Assembly: GCA_008933995.1 (NCBI GenBank)
Contig: WARS01000010.1
Location: 10,457,001 to 10,521,000 of the forward strand
From: Datnioides undecimradiatus
Taxonomy: Eukaryota > Chordata > Actinopteri > Lobotiformes > Datnioididae
Length of the DNA: 64,000 nucleotides
Direction of reading: 5' to 3'
The notes below the pieces were generated by a model. The model had not been told where the DNA came from, searched no databases, and was given only the letters and a program-made list of their open reading frames with translations. The translations under genes were made by a program, and so were the position numbers. Shown here in pieces: positions 26,601 to 40,784 of the stretch. The stretch's first letter is position 1; each line of letters opens with the position of its first letter.

Positions 26601-27589
26601 CAACTATCAAGGAGGTCATGTAATGGTCCCAAAGTTTGGCAATCGCTGCAGTTAACATAGGACGGACAAAAAAAGGAAGTTATAATGCCTTTATTATCCG
26701 TGATCCAATATAAATCTAGTCCTTTAAAATTTCTGAATTTAATGCATCAGCTGTCTCAATACTTTGTGAAGTAGAGGACAGGCTCCTTAAATATAGCACA
26801 TTAAATTTAGTCGTGAGTTAAACCCCGTAACAAGGGGAGCGATTCAGGAGCAAGAGCGTCATTAAGGGGCTACCGTGGGTCTGTTAAGTATCATTTAGCT
26901 GTTTTTCTGCCTGAATTATTTATTCCGTCGTGACAAGATCACCATAATAATTGTAAACTAAATGGACTCGTTCAGACAACATCCACATCAGTTTGCCGAC
27001 AAACAAAAAGCATCTCATAACCCGGAGAACTCTTTTTCTCTTCTTGACCCGTGTTCACAACAAGTCCAAAATATCACTTTGACCCAAAAAAATCTGAGCT
27101 TTCAGATATTGACTTTATGAAATATTTATTGCCTTTGTAAAATCTTTCATAAACTGCTCCAGATCTGCCTACTGAGTGTGCGTTAAGGTCCAAACATTTG
27201 TTTTCCAGGTTCCCGATTTGAACAAGTGTAACGGATATTCAAATACAGGGGTATGATGTGAAATATGACGTAGACAATATGGAGCTAATTAATTCAGTGC
27301 ATTGAATATTGGTGTTCTCTTCGCTAGTATGCTGAAACTCATATGTTGATTCCTAGAGCAACAAGACCTCTAGTTCAAACCATGCACAACATTTGTCTTA
27401 TTCAATATAAAAATCATTGAAAAAGTTAAAAACAAAGATGTCTTTTCCAAAAACAGCGGTGCAGTTATCCAATAAAATAATCTGGGACTTCTTCTTGTAT
27501 CAGCAGTCACATGCCACGCTTGTATTAACTACAAAAGAGGGCCTAAATGGTACGTGGGCTTAATAAGCGTGTTCAACCTCGTCTGTGTG

Positions 27590-28130
27590 AGGTCACAGGT
27601 CATATTAGAGAATCGGCTGTTTAGACGCCGCTGCTCAGTCCTACCCGCCGGCGGATGTAGCGTCACGTTGAGACCCTGCGGTGAGTCAAGTCGGCGGTGA
27701 TGCAACAGTTAATTAGCGTTTATCAGATTATCCAAAAGAGCCGTTTCAGCGCACGTACCTTTTTATCAAGCCTTCTGTGGGAACGGTGAACGGAGACTTT
27801 TTAGGTATTTAGCCTGTTGTGACCTTCATCAGTCACTTGCGCGGCCGGAAAACAATTGATGTGCTGTAAGTTGGGCTCTTTAATCACAGCTGAACAGCTT
27901 TTGCCTATTACAGCTGTTGTCTCCCTCTAATTACCCTGATCTAATAAGTGCGTTTGCTTGCTGTGACAGACATATATCCCAAACTATTATGACTGTCATT
28001 ATCCGGCCGCGGCATTTTTCAGCCAGCGCGTTTCCCATTTTCGCTTAATTAGACATTGCTAAATGTTAACAGATAAAGCTTGGGCGAGCAAGTCAGTCTG
28101 CGTTCAGATTTACACCCAGGCTGAGCAGAT
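27590..28130. promoter_or_regulatory. Conserved-looking noncoding block in putative intron 1
   Basis: Repeat-free and moderately GC-rich, with CpGs and TTAATTAG-type homeodomain cores (for example CGCTTAATTAGAC near 28043-28055). No open frame of note. Enhancer function is inferred from texture only. Confidence 0.25.
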
Positions 28131-28147
28131 GGCAATAAATTAGATAT

Positions 28148-28200
28148 GAGAGAGAGAGAGAGGGTGAGAGAAGGAGAGACACAGAGAGAGAGAGAGAGAA
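28148..28200. repeat. (GA)n purine-rich microsatellite
   Basis: About 50 bp of GA repeats, interrupted by GGTG and GGAGAC. Confidence 0.9.
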
Positions 28201-28959
28201 TGGGCATTGGCCTAAACAGTTCCTGGATTCCTGTTAAATGGTAGCAGAAAAAGAACCTGCCATGTTCGCTTTTGTGGCATTTTTGAAGTTGCCAGCCTCT
28301 ATTCTAATCTACAATAGAGTAGAGCTGGGACCATTCCCACCTCCCCTCGCCCCCTTTTCTGCCGTTTATCATTTAGTTTTTCATTTGTCATCGTCATTAT
28401 ACACTTAAAACCAAAGCTATTATATGTAATGTTATATTCAACGTTGAGATCAAAAGGTTATTCAGAAGAGCCTTCTGAAGAAACATTCAGTGGAGAGATA
28501 TTTTGCATTTCACGCTCAGAGATAAAACTGTTCTCCCGTGTTTGGCGAAGTCAAAAAAAATAAAATAAAATCAAAAGTGTGAGCATGTGTTCAACAGAAC
28601 CGCTCGACTGTTCCCTCCGCGAACGCACAACTATTGTGTATGAACGGTGGGCTCCCCGGCATTGTTACTCACCGAAGCTTAAACAGGGCAAACATCTTCA
28701 CCTCTGCAGTCCCTTGAATGCTAATGACATTGACACTTCAAGGTTTGCCACGTATGACACTCGCAGTGCAGCACGAATCTGTCGATAATGCAGGCGGTGT
28801 GGAGCAACAGCCGGCTCGCTGCAAATACGAAGTTCCACCTCAACTAAAAAGTGCGGAATAAGTACTGAATACATTTTCCCCAGCATGTGCTCAGATTGTG
28901 TTTCTTTGCTTTTGTTTACAGTTTCTCCCCGCCGCAGTAATGACTACAGTTGACTGGGG

Positions 28960-29400
28960 AATTCTCACCCAATGATTCTCACCCGCCTTATTATTAGATT
29001 ATTTCAGACAGCTCTTAAAAGTGTGGATGCGTAGACGCCTGGTGATCCTTAATTAAGTGGCTCTGATGCTGCGGAGCCGTCACGTTTGCGACTGGAGGGC
29101 GGGGGAGAACTGAAAACAAATGAAGCCCTTTCGGTGCGCACTATTGACGAACAATGCGTTGTCCATGAATGTGCAAATCAGCCTTCCGTGGCAAATGCCT
29201 AACAGATTTACATTGCATTTACCACTTCCCATGAGATTAAATGCAGAGAGTAAAAGTCATTGTTCATCATTGTTATTCCCTGATGTCACAAGCTGACATT
29301 GTTACTGCTCCTCACACATGATGAAAGGAGCTCAAGCTTCATGCAACTAGAGGTTACTTTAAACGATGACGTCATCAAACACTGGCAGTGACAAGCTAAT
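28960..29400. promoter_or_regulatory. Conserved-looking block with a perfect CRE
   Basis: Contains TGACGTCA at 29367-29374, extended to a 12-bp palindrome GATGACGTCATC (29365-29376). This is the consensus site for CREB/ATF factors, which mediate activity-dependent transcription in neurons. The surrounding sequence is repeat-free and has several ATTA cores. A link to cdh12 regulation is inferred from location only. Confidence 0.3.
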
Positions 29401-29765
29401 TGGCTGAGAGCATCATACACCTTCTCGCAGTAATCTCATGGATGCGCAGCGTGCGCAGTCTTCCTACCTTTGTTTCCTTTTTGCGTAATATGTGTTCCAC
29501 ATGTTAATACCTGGCTTTGCTGTTATTGTTAAGTACGATCGATCGATTGTGGCGATTCCATTACACACCTTTTCATACAGACTCACCCGGAGTGTTTAAC
29601 TTTACAATTTTATTCAAAATACAACCACATTAGTCTCTTTTTCAGAACAAGATTCATCACCGTGGTTTTTCTATTACCACAGTAATCTAAATGCAAATTT
29701 TAACTGTCCCTTTTTCCACCAGGATGATGCTTCTGGCACAGCATGTGCACTAGAATTGAGATGTG

Positions 29766-29777
29766 CCCCCCCCCCCC
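29766..29777 (+). repeat. C12 homopolymer
   Basis: Twelve C in a row after a GTG. Confidence 0.95.
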
Positions 29778-30140
29778 GGCCTTCTCGCTTCTGTGCTACC
29801 TCTCCCTCCTAATCTCAAATGAAGACTGCTTATCGTGTTGACATATTGTAAAAAGAAAAAGATGTCACTAATTGAACAAAAAAATAAAGCCTCGCAGTTC
29901 TGACACTGTTTTGTCTGCATCCACTGAGTCGGACAGAGTCAGCTGTGCAAAACCGAGAGCTTTCTAAGGAGAGAGCGTCTGAATCAGTCCATAGGGATAA
30001 CGCTAGAGAGGGGAATATTATACTAAAATAAATCATCACATTCCTCCAAGCAATCAGCGGCTGGTGGTGCTCTTCCATGATCCCGATTTAATTTTGATTC
30101 TAATCAAATTACGGCTCTAACATTGAGTCCTTTTTAAGTA

Positions 30141-30171
<31 letters not shown>

Positions 30172-30172
30172 A
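30141..30172. repeat. (TAAA)n microsatellite
   Basis: Eight exact TAAA units. Confidence 0.95.
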
Positions 30173-32624
30173 TGTACTCCTTGGGGGAAGCGCTGCGTTT
30201 ACCATCTGGACTTAAATGGAATCTTTGCAGAGTTTCTTCCTCACTGAAGGAGTCAGCCAAGTTACTTTCACTGCACAGGGAAAGGGGAAACACACACTAT
30301 ACACACCGTCTACACACAGCGCGATGCCGCAGCTACCCTGGATGCACCGATATGGATTGGCGGCGGTGAAAGGCTTCATCATTCCTGCCTTCCTTCTTGG
30401 CCCCCGCCATCAATTTCCCCTGCATGGATATAGTCCTGAGTGACACCTGGTGAGTTGCTTTCTCCTATCTCCGCTCTTCCCCTTCACTGTAAATACATCC
30501 ACGGCGCGGGAGCCGAACGTGCCTGTCCTCGTGTAACTTTAAACCCACGTGCTGGTGGTCTGATACCAATAATCTTCCCCTGCACGTTGCTACTTTGGCA
30601 TTGCCACTCAATTGTACTCCATCATTGTGGTCAGGGACGCCCGCTGTGGCCTTTTTTTTTATCATCTCCTATTCATTAGAGGAGTGAAGGCTGGGGAATA
30701 TCTGGATCCACATCATTCATTTCTCCACTGTCTGTTAAAGCTAGGCAGCATTTATCTGAAATGAAAGTCCTCTGCCTCATCAGCCTCATTACCCTGCGAC
30801 ATAAAAATAGAGTACAATCTCCACTAATTATTACATCCTAGCCTGTTCTGTTCGTACAAATACATTTTTGCTGTCAAGAATCCCGCCTTTATGTGCGGGG
30901 AGGGTTGCAGTTTAATCCAAGTTCAGGACAGGGCAGACAAAAGAAAGCATCTGTGAGGTCAGAAGCTGTGACATGAGCATATCAGATAAATACAACCCGC
31001 AGTAAAACTATGCAGATGCAGATTTCAGCCATTGAGGATGTTTAAACGAGGCTTGGCACAGTTTTTCTTGTTAATAAAGGGCCTTTAGGACTGGATTGTT
31101 TAAAAGTGAATTCCAGCCACCGCCGCAGCACACGGTTTATGAAACTTTCTCCTTCGTGCACGTTACATGCCAGCGAGAACCTGTTTCTGCTTAACATTAC
31201 ATGCACATTTCTGCCTCCTTTTATTGATTTTCTTCAGATTTCTGCTTCATTTTGTGTGCATAGTCACAGGGGGGGTTAAATCTCCTGCAAATAAATATCT
31301 AGATATTAATAAATAATAATAAATAAATAGATATCGAGCAGTTTATTTAAAAAAAAAAAAACAAAATCATTTGAATCTCCGCTTGGTTGTTTGACTAGGG
31401 CAGCTTTCAAAACATCTTGACATTTCCCTTTTAAAACAAAGCCAAGAGTCAAAGACCTGAGCGAGGCCAGCACCGCGGGTGCTTTCTGAGCTGCTAGGAG
31501 TGCCTCTGAGGAGGCTGAAGAGTGCAAGAAGGCTCTCTTAACCCAGGCTAATTATACATTTTACCATCTCTGCTGACAAACTGGGCTGTCTGTGCGTGAG
31601 TGTTGCTGGAATGCAAAGGTGAACTGAGCTGTTCCCAGTTAAAATTTTGGCATTTGGTGGCAACTCAGAATAAAAGTCTGAAACAGGGGGAGGTGAAATC
31701 TGAAGAGCTAATGCATGCAGGACTACTACACCTAAGAAAAAGTACAAAGGATCATTACAAAACACATTCTTCAGTCAAACAGACATTCAAGTCAACAGAC
31801 TTGAGGTCGTAGGAGTGCGTGACTGTGACTTGAGGGTATGGGTTTTATGCAGTGGCAGGTAGCAAAAGAGTAAATTGAATTATCTTGAAAACACAGTTAC
31901 TAATGATTGGACCACAGAGATTTTAACACATGGATAGGTGAACAGGCAATTGCCTTTAGCTCAAGCCTGATGAACTTCAGATTATTCAGAGACAGAAGAG
32001 GAACAGGCCGGATGGAGCCTTGTCTCAGTCGCTCAAAGACGTGAGAAAACAAGTAATCAGACCTATCTAATACAGTAAACTGCCTGTTCTGATGTGTATC
32101 TATCTAAGCAGATGATGTACTGAGAACACCACGTCCAACTTCTCTTTCTGCCACCGTCCATGCTGATTTGCCTTTGCAGCAGATTTGGCTCAGTGGAGAC
32201 AAACATAGTCGCGCATCTTGTTTCGTTTTCGGTCTTTTTGAATGTGCGCATTCACATAAAGAGTTAACGTAAAGTCTTTGCTCTCAAATAAACAAAACAA
32301 GGTTATTAAGAGGTTTGATGAGGCCAGCCTCTGATACGGAGAGAGAGAAGACGAGGGCTCGCCCAGCACAGTGTGAGCAAAATGACAAACACGCGCCCTC
32401 CTTTGTTAACCTGCCCCCAGACAACATCCAACCTGGAGCTACGACCGATAAATTGTTAAGATTTATTCATTTTAACGTTTAACCGGTGCAGCATTTTCCA
32501 GCCTGTCCGGCTGGTCGAGCAAACCACCAGACTCGCCGACCAATTGGACGTGTTGTAAATCTTCTTCATGTTATAAATCAAGCATTGCGAATTGAGTCAG
32601 TGAGAGCAATGCACACAAACACTA

Positions 32625-32642
32625 ACACACACACACACACAC
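32625..32642. repeat. (AC)n microsatellite
   Basis: About nine AC units. Confidence 0.9.
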
Positions 32643-35600
32643 AGGGGACAAGACAAGAGACAGGTAGGTAAATCGGTGACTCAGAGGAAACTCATTTCAA
32701 ATCTTAAAGTTTACAGCCTGGTGGATACAGCACAGTAAAACTGACTAGGCTCACCATGACAAAGCAACATATTGTAACAGTGAATCAGCAGAACACATAA
32801 ATGTATCCAGTTGGGTACGTGTTTGAACCTTTCTCACAGCACACATATTAATCTAGGTTGTGTCGACATACGATGGTTCCCATTAAACTGTGTTGGCATA
32901 CCAATGTTGAGCTTTCGTTTCAAAACAGAAACGGGTTTCTACAAACATTTCACTAATTTCTGATGATAATTATGTTTGAGAGCACATCTGCTGTAGTCCA
33001 ATAAGCATTTAGAATAAATAATGAGAAAAAATTTAACTCAGAGAAAGGTCTGCTTAATTATTTAATGCCTCAAATGGATTCAGTAGTCGACATCAAATGG
33101 ATGAACATCAAAAGGGGGATAAGAAGATCACAATTATTCCAGCACCGAACTTCCACATCCACTCTAAATTAAACTCAGCTGAATCTGCGTGATTTTTATA
33201 GGCAGAAAACACTTTTTTCCCTTTGGTCCCGTGTTCTCCACCAGACAGAATATTTAAGGTTTATTTTCCATCATCTGTTGTCAATTATCTGTTTTCTTTG
33301 AATATCTATGTGCACGAAAGCTCAGACGAACAACACTCCGGAAAAAAAGCTGCATGTTAAATAATGAAATACAGGACTCTGTGCGGTGCTTTCCAATATT
33401 TATACATCCTAATGAATGTGGTGACCGTAAAGAGTAACGGAAATGATGCGCTGACCGAAAGAGCACGAAAAGCACACACACAAACACAGCTAAACAGCGA
33501 TAAGCCCTGATTGTGTTTGCGCCGAGCCGTATTTTGACAGATTCCATGTAAGCAAACTCCGCAGGTAGTGCTCCTGTTGGACTACATCTGTTGCAGCAAA
33601 TAATGACGAGGATGCAGGGCAACTGCAGGGAGTCCCCTGCAATCCTGGCACAGAGAGCAGCGCATTAACATTTAGATTTATTATACAGAACTGTTAATCA
33701 GCGTGCACGTAGGTTTAGTGTCCGCTGTGTGTGACGTACGACCAGACTCGGGGTTCAAATGCTCAGTATTTTATTGCAGGGCAAGCTGGTACCTGAGAGA
33801 CACGACCGTGACCTCCTCACCCGATGCAAAGGTTTCCCTAGATGGATTACTGTCATTATAGAAGAGCATGGATCAAATGGGTATACAAGCTGTCAAACAT
33901 GCCAGCCTCTGATCAGGATATTTTGATGTCACACACCTTTCCTGGTGATTTATCGGGCGGGAGCTGCGATCGCAGGTCGGTTCCGGAGGTCAGTGCTTTC
34001 ACCGTTCGCCCTTTCGGGTTTGTTTCGAGCATCGGCTTGTTTCAGACTAATCCTGCTAATAACCAATGGCTACCAATATTTACAAGTATTTAAGAAAAAC
34101 AAAAATATAAGTACAGTCAGGTAACTAACCAATAGATCTCTTGGCTACTTTTCTCAACCACTAAAATTATACTATTCATGCATTCGTGGACCTAACAGAG
34201 AGTTCGATACACCCACATTCAATAGTGGCTGTCAGATAATTGTGTTTGATGTAAGTTTTAAATAAAACCTGTCTGGGTTTCTGAGCGCTCCTGTTGCTCG
34301 CCCTACGTGACACTAATTAATACGAGCAACGGCTGAAACAGAATGCAGTTCTTCAAGGCAGAGGGGGCACATAGCACGTCTCCAGGAGAGAGCTCGGGGG
34401 TTCATTAGGAGCATTCATGGACAGTTAGTAAGAATAAACATCGCAGGCCAGTTGAATGAAAATACCGCGGGTTTAACATTCAGCGGAGGATGACAGGGCG
34501 GACTGATGAGCGATAAAGGGCCGGTATCGGTGCGGAATATGCAGCTTTAGGGGTCTCGCTCGAATGATGTGATTGAGAAAAAGATAGATTTTCTGCACTC
34601 CAAATTTCGATAGATTTTCAGATTATGTGTGGAGGTTGCACTGCGGAGAGTTAAACAAATGCCCCACCACCACCTCACACCCTCCCGGAGTCTGCAAAAT
34701 CAATATTTCCCTCGGCTTAAAAGTATCAGAATGTCAGCACAACAAATTTGTATCTGCGAGGAATCAAACGAAATCAACTCAAGGGCCAGTGTCTTCCAGC
34801 GATTTTGTTATTCCACAGGTGACAACAAGTCCTCCGTACCAATTTTCACTTGTTCTTTTACCCCCGACTGCATTAGAGTGATCAGGGGAGCGTTGGGGAA
34901 GTTATCGTGCACCCAAACAACTTTTCTGGGGGTTAAAAAACACGCCAACACGCCGAACTGAGGCCGCTTCACGGTGCAACGCAACCCTTGTTTTATCATG
35001 TCAAGCCTGTTCGATAACCTACAACATACTGACTCGTCGAGAGGTCTGGCATTCAGACGTTAATTGCTGGCTGCCAAAGACGACTCAGCGGTCGCCGTTA
35101 TACCGTAATTTGTGATCGGATTTACCTGCATAAAAAGGTCCTTTGTAATCAGGGCACATGCTCCACCGATGGGAGAGTTCCACCAACAATGGCTAAAGAT
35201 ATTACACTATTTACTTCTTGTCTCTCGATATATCCATGTATTTAGATATATATCAAATAAATTACAATAATAATCATAACCAGTACACCTGACACAGGTG
35301 CAGATGTGTTGGCTTTATGAGTTAAGAGTCCGTATTTGCAAGGATGCTAAACTTTAAAAGATTTCTTTGAATCATAATCAGATTCTTGCACTACGAGCTC
35401 TGTTAAAGCAGAGCCATGACTTTTCAGGGCTCCACATTTTTGAAAAAAATGACAGGAGCCTGCTTTTTTTGTTTTTTCTCTAGTTTCTTTAGTGCGGTGT
35501 CCTGTGTGTGCGCGTCTGCTCCAACGCTCTTTGTCCTATCGCGTCTTTTAGCCGACTACCATTAATCATCCCTCGTTTATCTTCCAAGTTTCGATGGAAT

Positions 35601-36522
35601 TTTTTGCCTTTTGTTGTCCTATTTGGCTGTCAGATTATCAGAAAGTCTGTGCACTTATTTGTCCAGCTGGAAGATTCTACCGCTGGCAATGCATAATTTG
35701 TTTCAATTAGAACAGGGAATTTGGCTGCAAGCAGGGAAACCCAAACCGCCTATAATTGTTGACATTGATTCAGATCTGTTTGCTCGGGTCAACTGGGCAT
35801 CTGTCGGCGTGAAACTTCGGCCTTAGTGTTGTGTGACGGTCTCGTGCTTTGCACATATGGTGGGAAAGAAAAACACAAATACAGAAGCAGACAGAGCTGG
35901 CTGAAGTGACGTACGCGATTAAAAAAAAAACAAAAACAACTCATCTCTGTCTGAGACATGAGATGAAAAGCGCTGCCAAAACATACAGTATCTGATATGT
36001 GATTTACCGTGATTTGCATCCTATTACATACCACTTTCTCGTGTGTGTTGTGTCTCATCTGAGGTGCAGACGAGCTGTCCACAGACCGAACATCTTCTAT
36101 TTTTAAAATGGGAAAAAAATAAATGCAAAATCTGAGGTGGAGGCCCGAACAAATATATATCAGTAATACAGCCCAGCTGATTCCTCCTTTTATTGGAGTT
36201 ATGTCCTTGAAATGAAACCTCCCGACGAAGCACTCTGGACCTAATTTCATTAAACGCTGGATTTTGCCAAGTCAGTGAACCTAAAATGATGCAGTTGAAC
36301 TCTCTGGTCTCCAGTTTCTGTCTGGGGGTGGGGGACAAGGAGTGGGAGTGAATCAACCTTAGACAGGTTACCATGCTGTGGCCTCCAGTCAACCTCAACT
36401 CCTCCTCAACTTGCTCTATTTTAACCTTGCTTTCACCGTCTCCTCCGTTTCTCTCCTACACGTTGTCCATTTTCTGCTCAACAGTGCTGCAAAATAAAAT
36501 TTGAAAGAGAGCGACGAAAACA

Positions 36523-36539
36523 AATATATATATATATAT
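36523..36539. repeat. (AT)n microsatellite followed by T-run
   Basis: About eight AT units followed by about nine T. Confidence 0.85.
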
Positions 36540-37579
36540 TTTTTTTTCCCACGTTGTTATGGGTTATTAGGCACACGGAGTCACATTAAGCTGAGCCTCA
36601 TTATCAGGGCAAAGATAAACTCAAAAAGCATTAGGGTTGGAACCCACTGATGTATGGCTATGATCATCACATTGGTTATGCTAATGCATCTCTGTGTTTT
36701 CCGTGTGTGTGTGGGTTTGCGTGGTACACTAATGGTCGTGCTCATCACCGCGTGCATCTGAGAACGGCGCACATGAGTGTACGGGCCTGTGAGAGTTTGA
36801 GAGTGAGTGAGGAGTATCACGGTGAGCACAGCGTTAACGCAAGAGGACAAACAAAGCAGTAAAAGTACCTCGTTTTCATTGTCTGCGCGCGTGCGTTAGA
36901 GACTCAGCGGTCCGATCATATAATCTCAGACTAATGGGCCATTACGCACATTGCACACACTGCTAAGTTAGTGCAATAATTATCCAATTAATTAATGCAG
37001 ATCAAAAGAATGCAAGCAGAAGAGAGTGTGTTTAGGATTTCGCCTCAGGCAGCCCTCGGTGACCACAGTATGTGATATAAGCGATACGCCTCATGGAATC
37101 TCATCTTCCTCCCCTTTAGCAATTGGTGCTGCAAGCTATTGATGTTTGTAGTAATGCACACTGCTGGGTGATATTACTCTCAGATGTGAAGTGCCAGCGG
37201 AAAAAAAAAAAAAAGGTCCACTTTAACCTGTGATACCTTTTTGTGCAAATAGGAGAGGAGCCACTTTGAGAGGCGGTGACTTTGAGGTGGATGTTCTGTG
37301 GGATTATCGCTTTGAAACGGTTGCGATCCCATTTATTTGCCACTTCCGCCGCCCGCTGTCATCTGGCTCTGATTACAGAAAACAATACGAGGCGCGAAGG
37401 CTGACAGAGAGCATTAGGACGAGCAAGGGTGACGCACTTTCAATTAAAACAGAAATACTTTTTTTTTTTTTTTTTAATACTCAACACGCTCTAGCGTACG
37501 CCCCATAAGTCCGATACTTGTCTGAAATTGAAAAGAGATTCTAGAAGTAAATAACAAGCGGCGACACTCGCGGCTCGTC

Positions 37580-38120
37580 CCTCTTTCTGGGATTCTTTTA
37601 TCAAGCTGTCAAGCCCCCATCTCAAATCACAGATAATCTAATGGACCCTCGCATGAGCCTCACTATTAAAGTGGAGTGGTCTGACCTCAAAGGCATTCAG
37701 AAAGGTACTTAAGCAGTAGTGTTTTTCAGCACTTAATTAAAGTGACACGAGCTGTATTCCCAGAGCATTCAATCAAAGCCTTCCACAAGCTATGACAGTC
37801 TCTTTATCTCACTGAAGTGGACGGCTACTTTTGCCGCGCTCAAATCTCGCGGCGTGCCGCTTTTGCATTTTTTGACTGGCAGCTGCAACGACGTCCATCG
37901 GCGTCTACGCGCAGCCTACAGCGGAGTTAAACAAATAAAGGTAAATGGGGCAGAGTGAGTGTGAGCGCTCAATGAATTGCCAGTCACATCCAGTCGTTGG
38001 AGTTTGGGAAAATTAATTTGCATTGTTTATTGATTAATATTTGAGGGTTGTGAAGGCTACTTTGTCACAGAGGGCCCATCAGCATCCGTAATCAAGCATC
38101 ACAGTTCAACATTATTAGCC
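37580..38120. promoter_or_regulatory. Conserved-looking noncoding block in putative intron 1
   Basis: A long repeat-free stretch with TTAATTAA, ATTAATTTGCAT (octamer-like ATTTGCAT near 38013-38022) and AGATAA motifs, and no open frame. The texture resembles vertebrate developmental enhancers. Not proven. Confidence 0.25.
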
Positions 38121-40784
38121 TCAAGCAGTGCTGGTATAATCAGTCAGCCAGGTAATATTAAAAGGTGGGCTCTTTCAGGCTCTCAAGTGACATAACTGCC
38201 TTAATCAAACAGTTATCACGCAGGAGGCCAGAGGGAGAGGGAATAATGAGAAAGCAATATCCTAGATTAAGAATTAGTCTTTTCTGAAATGGCTCTGTCT
38301 CACTGGGTCAATGGTGCATAGTGGTATAGCATACAAAATTGGGCTAAATTAGACTCGAGGATGGTGCGCTCAGGTTTTATGGCTCACGCTGATGGAAACA
38401 CAGAGGAAACTGTTGGCACCATGCGGAAGAGAGGAGTGAATGTTTTGTCTGCTCATAAACACACGGTTTCCTTTGTCTGATGGTCTGTCTGCACCACTTT
38501 GTTTCCTCGGCGTGCGTGCATGGTTAAGTTGAGGGGAAGTGACAGCCACCAGTTGGAAAATAAAAAAAAAGAAATCATCGCTGACACGTCTGACAATAGG
38601 AACTGCCGTATTTAAAAGTCAAAATATTGACTGCTGGATTTGAGATGGCAAAATATTTGCCAGAAACACCTCCCTCGTACTGTACCGGCTGAGTTTCAGA
38701 GAGGATTATTCCGTATTTCAGAAGGCGTGCGATCTCTTTGGTCTGCGTGGCATCAACAGTGGCCCTAAAAGTCCCACAGGGAAAAACTTTCTCGCTCACT
38801 CTCTCCATCTGCGCTTTATTCTTTTCAAGCCGTATTGAAATATTGAATAGATGAAGCCTAATGCTGACAATGGCTGTAAAAGGCTTATGAATAACTTCAC
38901 ATTCTGCGTTTTTCTTTTTTTTTCTTCTTCTTCCTTCCCTCTTCTCCCCCTACATTATTCAGTTCCAGGTAGCGGGTAAACTTTGAAAAGCTATTGCCGT
39001 GTATTTAAACTGGAGCAGGTTCGTGTGAATTCCTTAAAGAGAGGAAAACGTCCCCGGAAAATAGAAGTTGTTTATCCATAATTCTGCGAGCTGAGGTGAA
39101 TAAAAAACCCATAAAGAGTTTTTTCCAAAGTCCCTTATTATAGGCTGTAAAATATGAATAGGTGATCTGATGCTGTGATGGAAAAAGGGGAAGATCCTTT
39201 TTTTAGTTCCACGTAATGTTGGTTGCATTAATTCAACTCCCATCTCTATGTGTGATGTTAAATAATATAATAACACTCTTTAACGTTTAGAATGTTTGTA
39301 ATCTTGGATTTAAATCACAATAAACTGGATTCAGTGTGAAGTAGGACATTAACAAAAGGCCCAAACATGTACGAGGTTGGTATTTCAGCATGTCTTTCAA
39401 TATGTGCTGAATAATACATCAAGGACAATGTACTGTACCATCTCAGTCACAGATTCGGCTGTATAAGTGACATAAAACGTGTGGGTGTCTAAAGCGAGGA
39501 AAATAAAAATTGATTATGGGTTGATGAGCAGCTACTGTGAGACATCATCCGTCTCATTTGACGACACGTTTCTTTTTTTTTTTAACCCCCCCCGGGGCAG
39601 CTTCGAGCCTCAAATCATGATTTCCCGAGAGCAACTGTTAATTACGTAATTCATGCTCATGTGATAATACAACAGTCCATCCGTGTGCTTCTTGAATGAG
39701 TCATATGTCCCAGTTATTCGTCTTTTTTTTTTTTGTTTTTTTTTTTGGGGGGGTTTGCCGGCTTGCTCGCAGTTATCGGGCGTGACTTTTATCTGTAGAT
39801 TCACACGCGTTACGATGTGGAGACGTAATCATCGCACAGCCAAAAACATCTGCAGTGTTTTAATTATTTGCCCTGGAGCTGAAAGGTAAATGAGTGCAGT
39901 AAACTGAGTAAATCACCATATTGAAAGTCAAATGCCTGTCGGGAGATCAATTTTTATACTTTACCCACATTTACAGCGTGCATTTATTACCTAAACCGTG
40001 ATCATTGATCTCGGCTTATTAGCCCCATCTCGAAATGCACACCCCAGACTTCTCAATAGTCTTCTATGTATGTACAGTGAATGCATTATGGATTAAGAAA
40101 TGTGCCACATGGCAGAATGCATTAGCCATCAGAGGAGCTCCGCATAATAAAACAGGAAGCGCTGCTTTCCTCAGTCATTTTGGTCGAGAGCGAATTAAAA
40201 ATAACTTTCCTTGTGTCATGCTGGCACTGCAAAAACATATTCACACCCACTGTTTCATTTATGCATCTCATTTGTGCAGATACCACAGAATCAACCGAAT
40301 GTAATACATCCAAAACTGTTACAACAGATTTCTCGACTCCTCGTCCAAACCCTTAAATTCTGTTTCAGGCCCTAAAAGGCACTCAGAGGAGTTTTCTTGA
40401 CCGCTGACGGCATTATGGATCAATGTTTCTACATTTAGATCTCCATTTTGTTCATCCCTCTGCACATACGTGGCATGTGTTTGTCACTATAGACATTCCT
40501 GCCAGCAGTTACACAATAGTTCATTGATCCACAGGTGGCAGTACTCCAGCAAGGAATGTAGCAAATGTTCAGTAACGGCAGAGAAGAGGAAGACGGACAG
40601 CAAATAACTGTGGTTGAAAATAGCAGGTTTAGCAGGTAGCAGCTTGCTTGTTAGACCTCGCATACCTACAGAATAGCTCCAACAAACACGTTTGCAAGTT
40701 TACAAGAGAACCTATATTCCATACTATATGGCCACCACAAAGAGGTTCCTAACATCAGGGATCCTGTTTGGATTTTGGGCTTTC

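Noticed and set aside
30310..30460. Plus-strand coding-like patch before a CTG^GTGAGT donor-like site
   Set aside because: The frame starting MPQLPWMHRYGL hits a stop just before the donor and matches nothing I recognise. No acceptor supports an exon.
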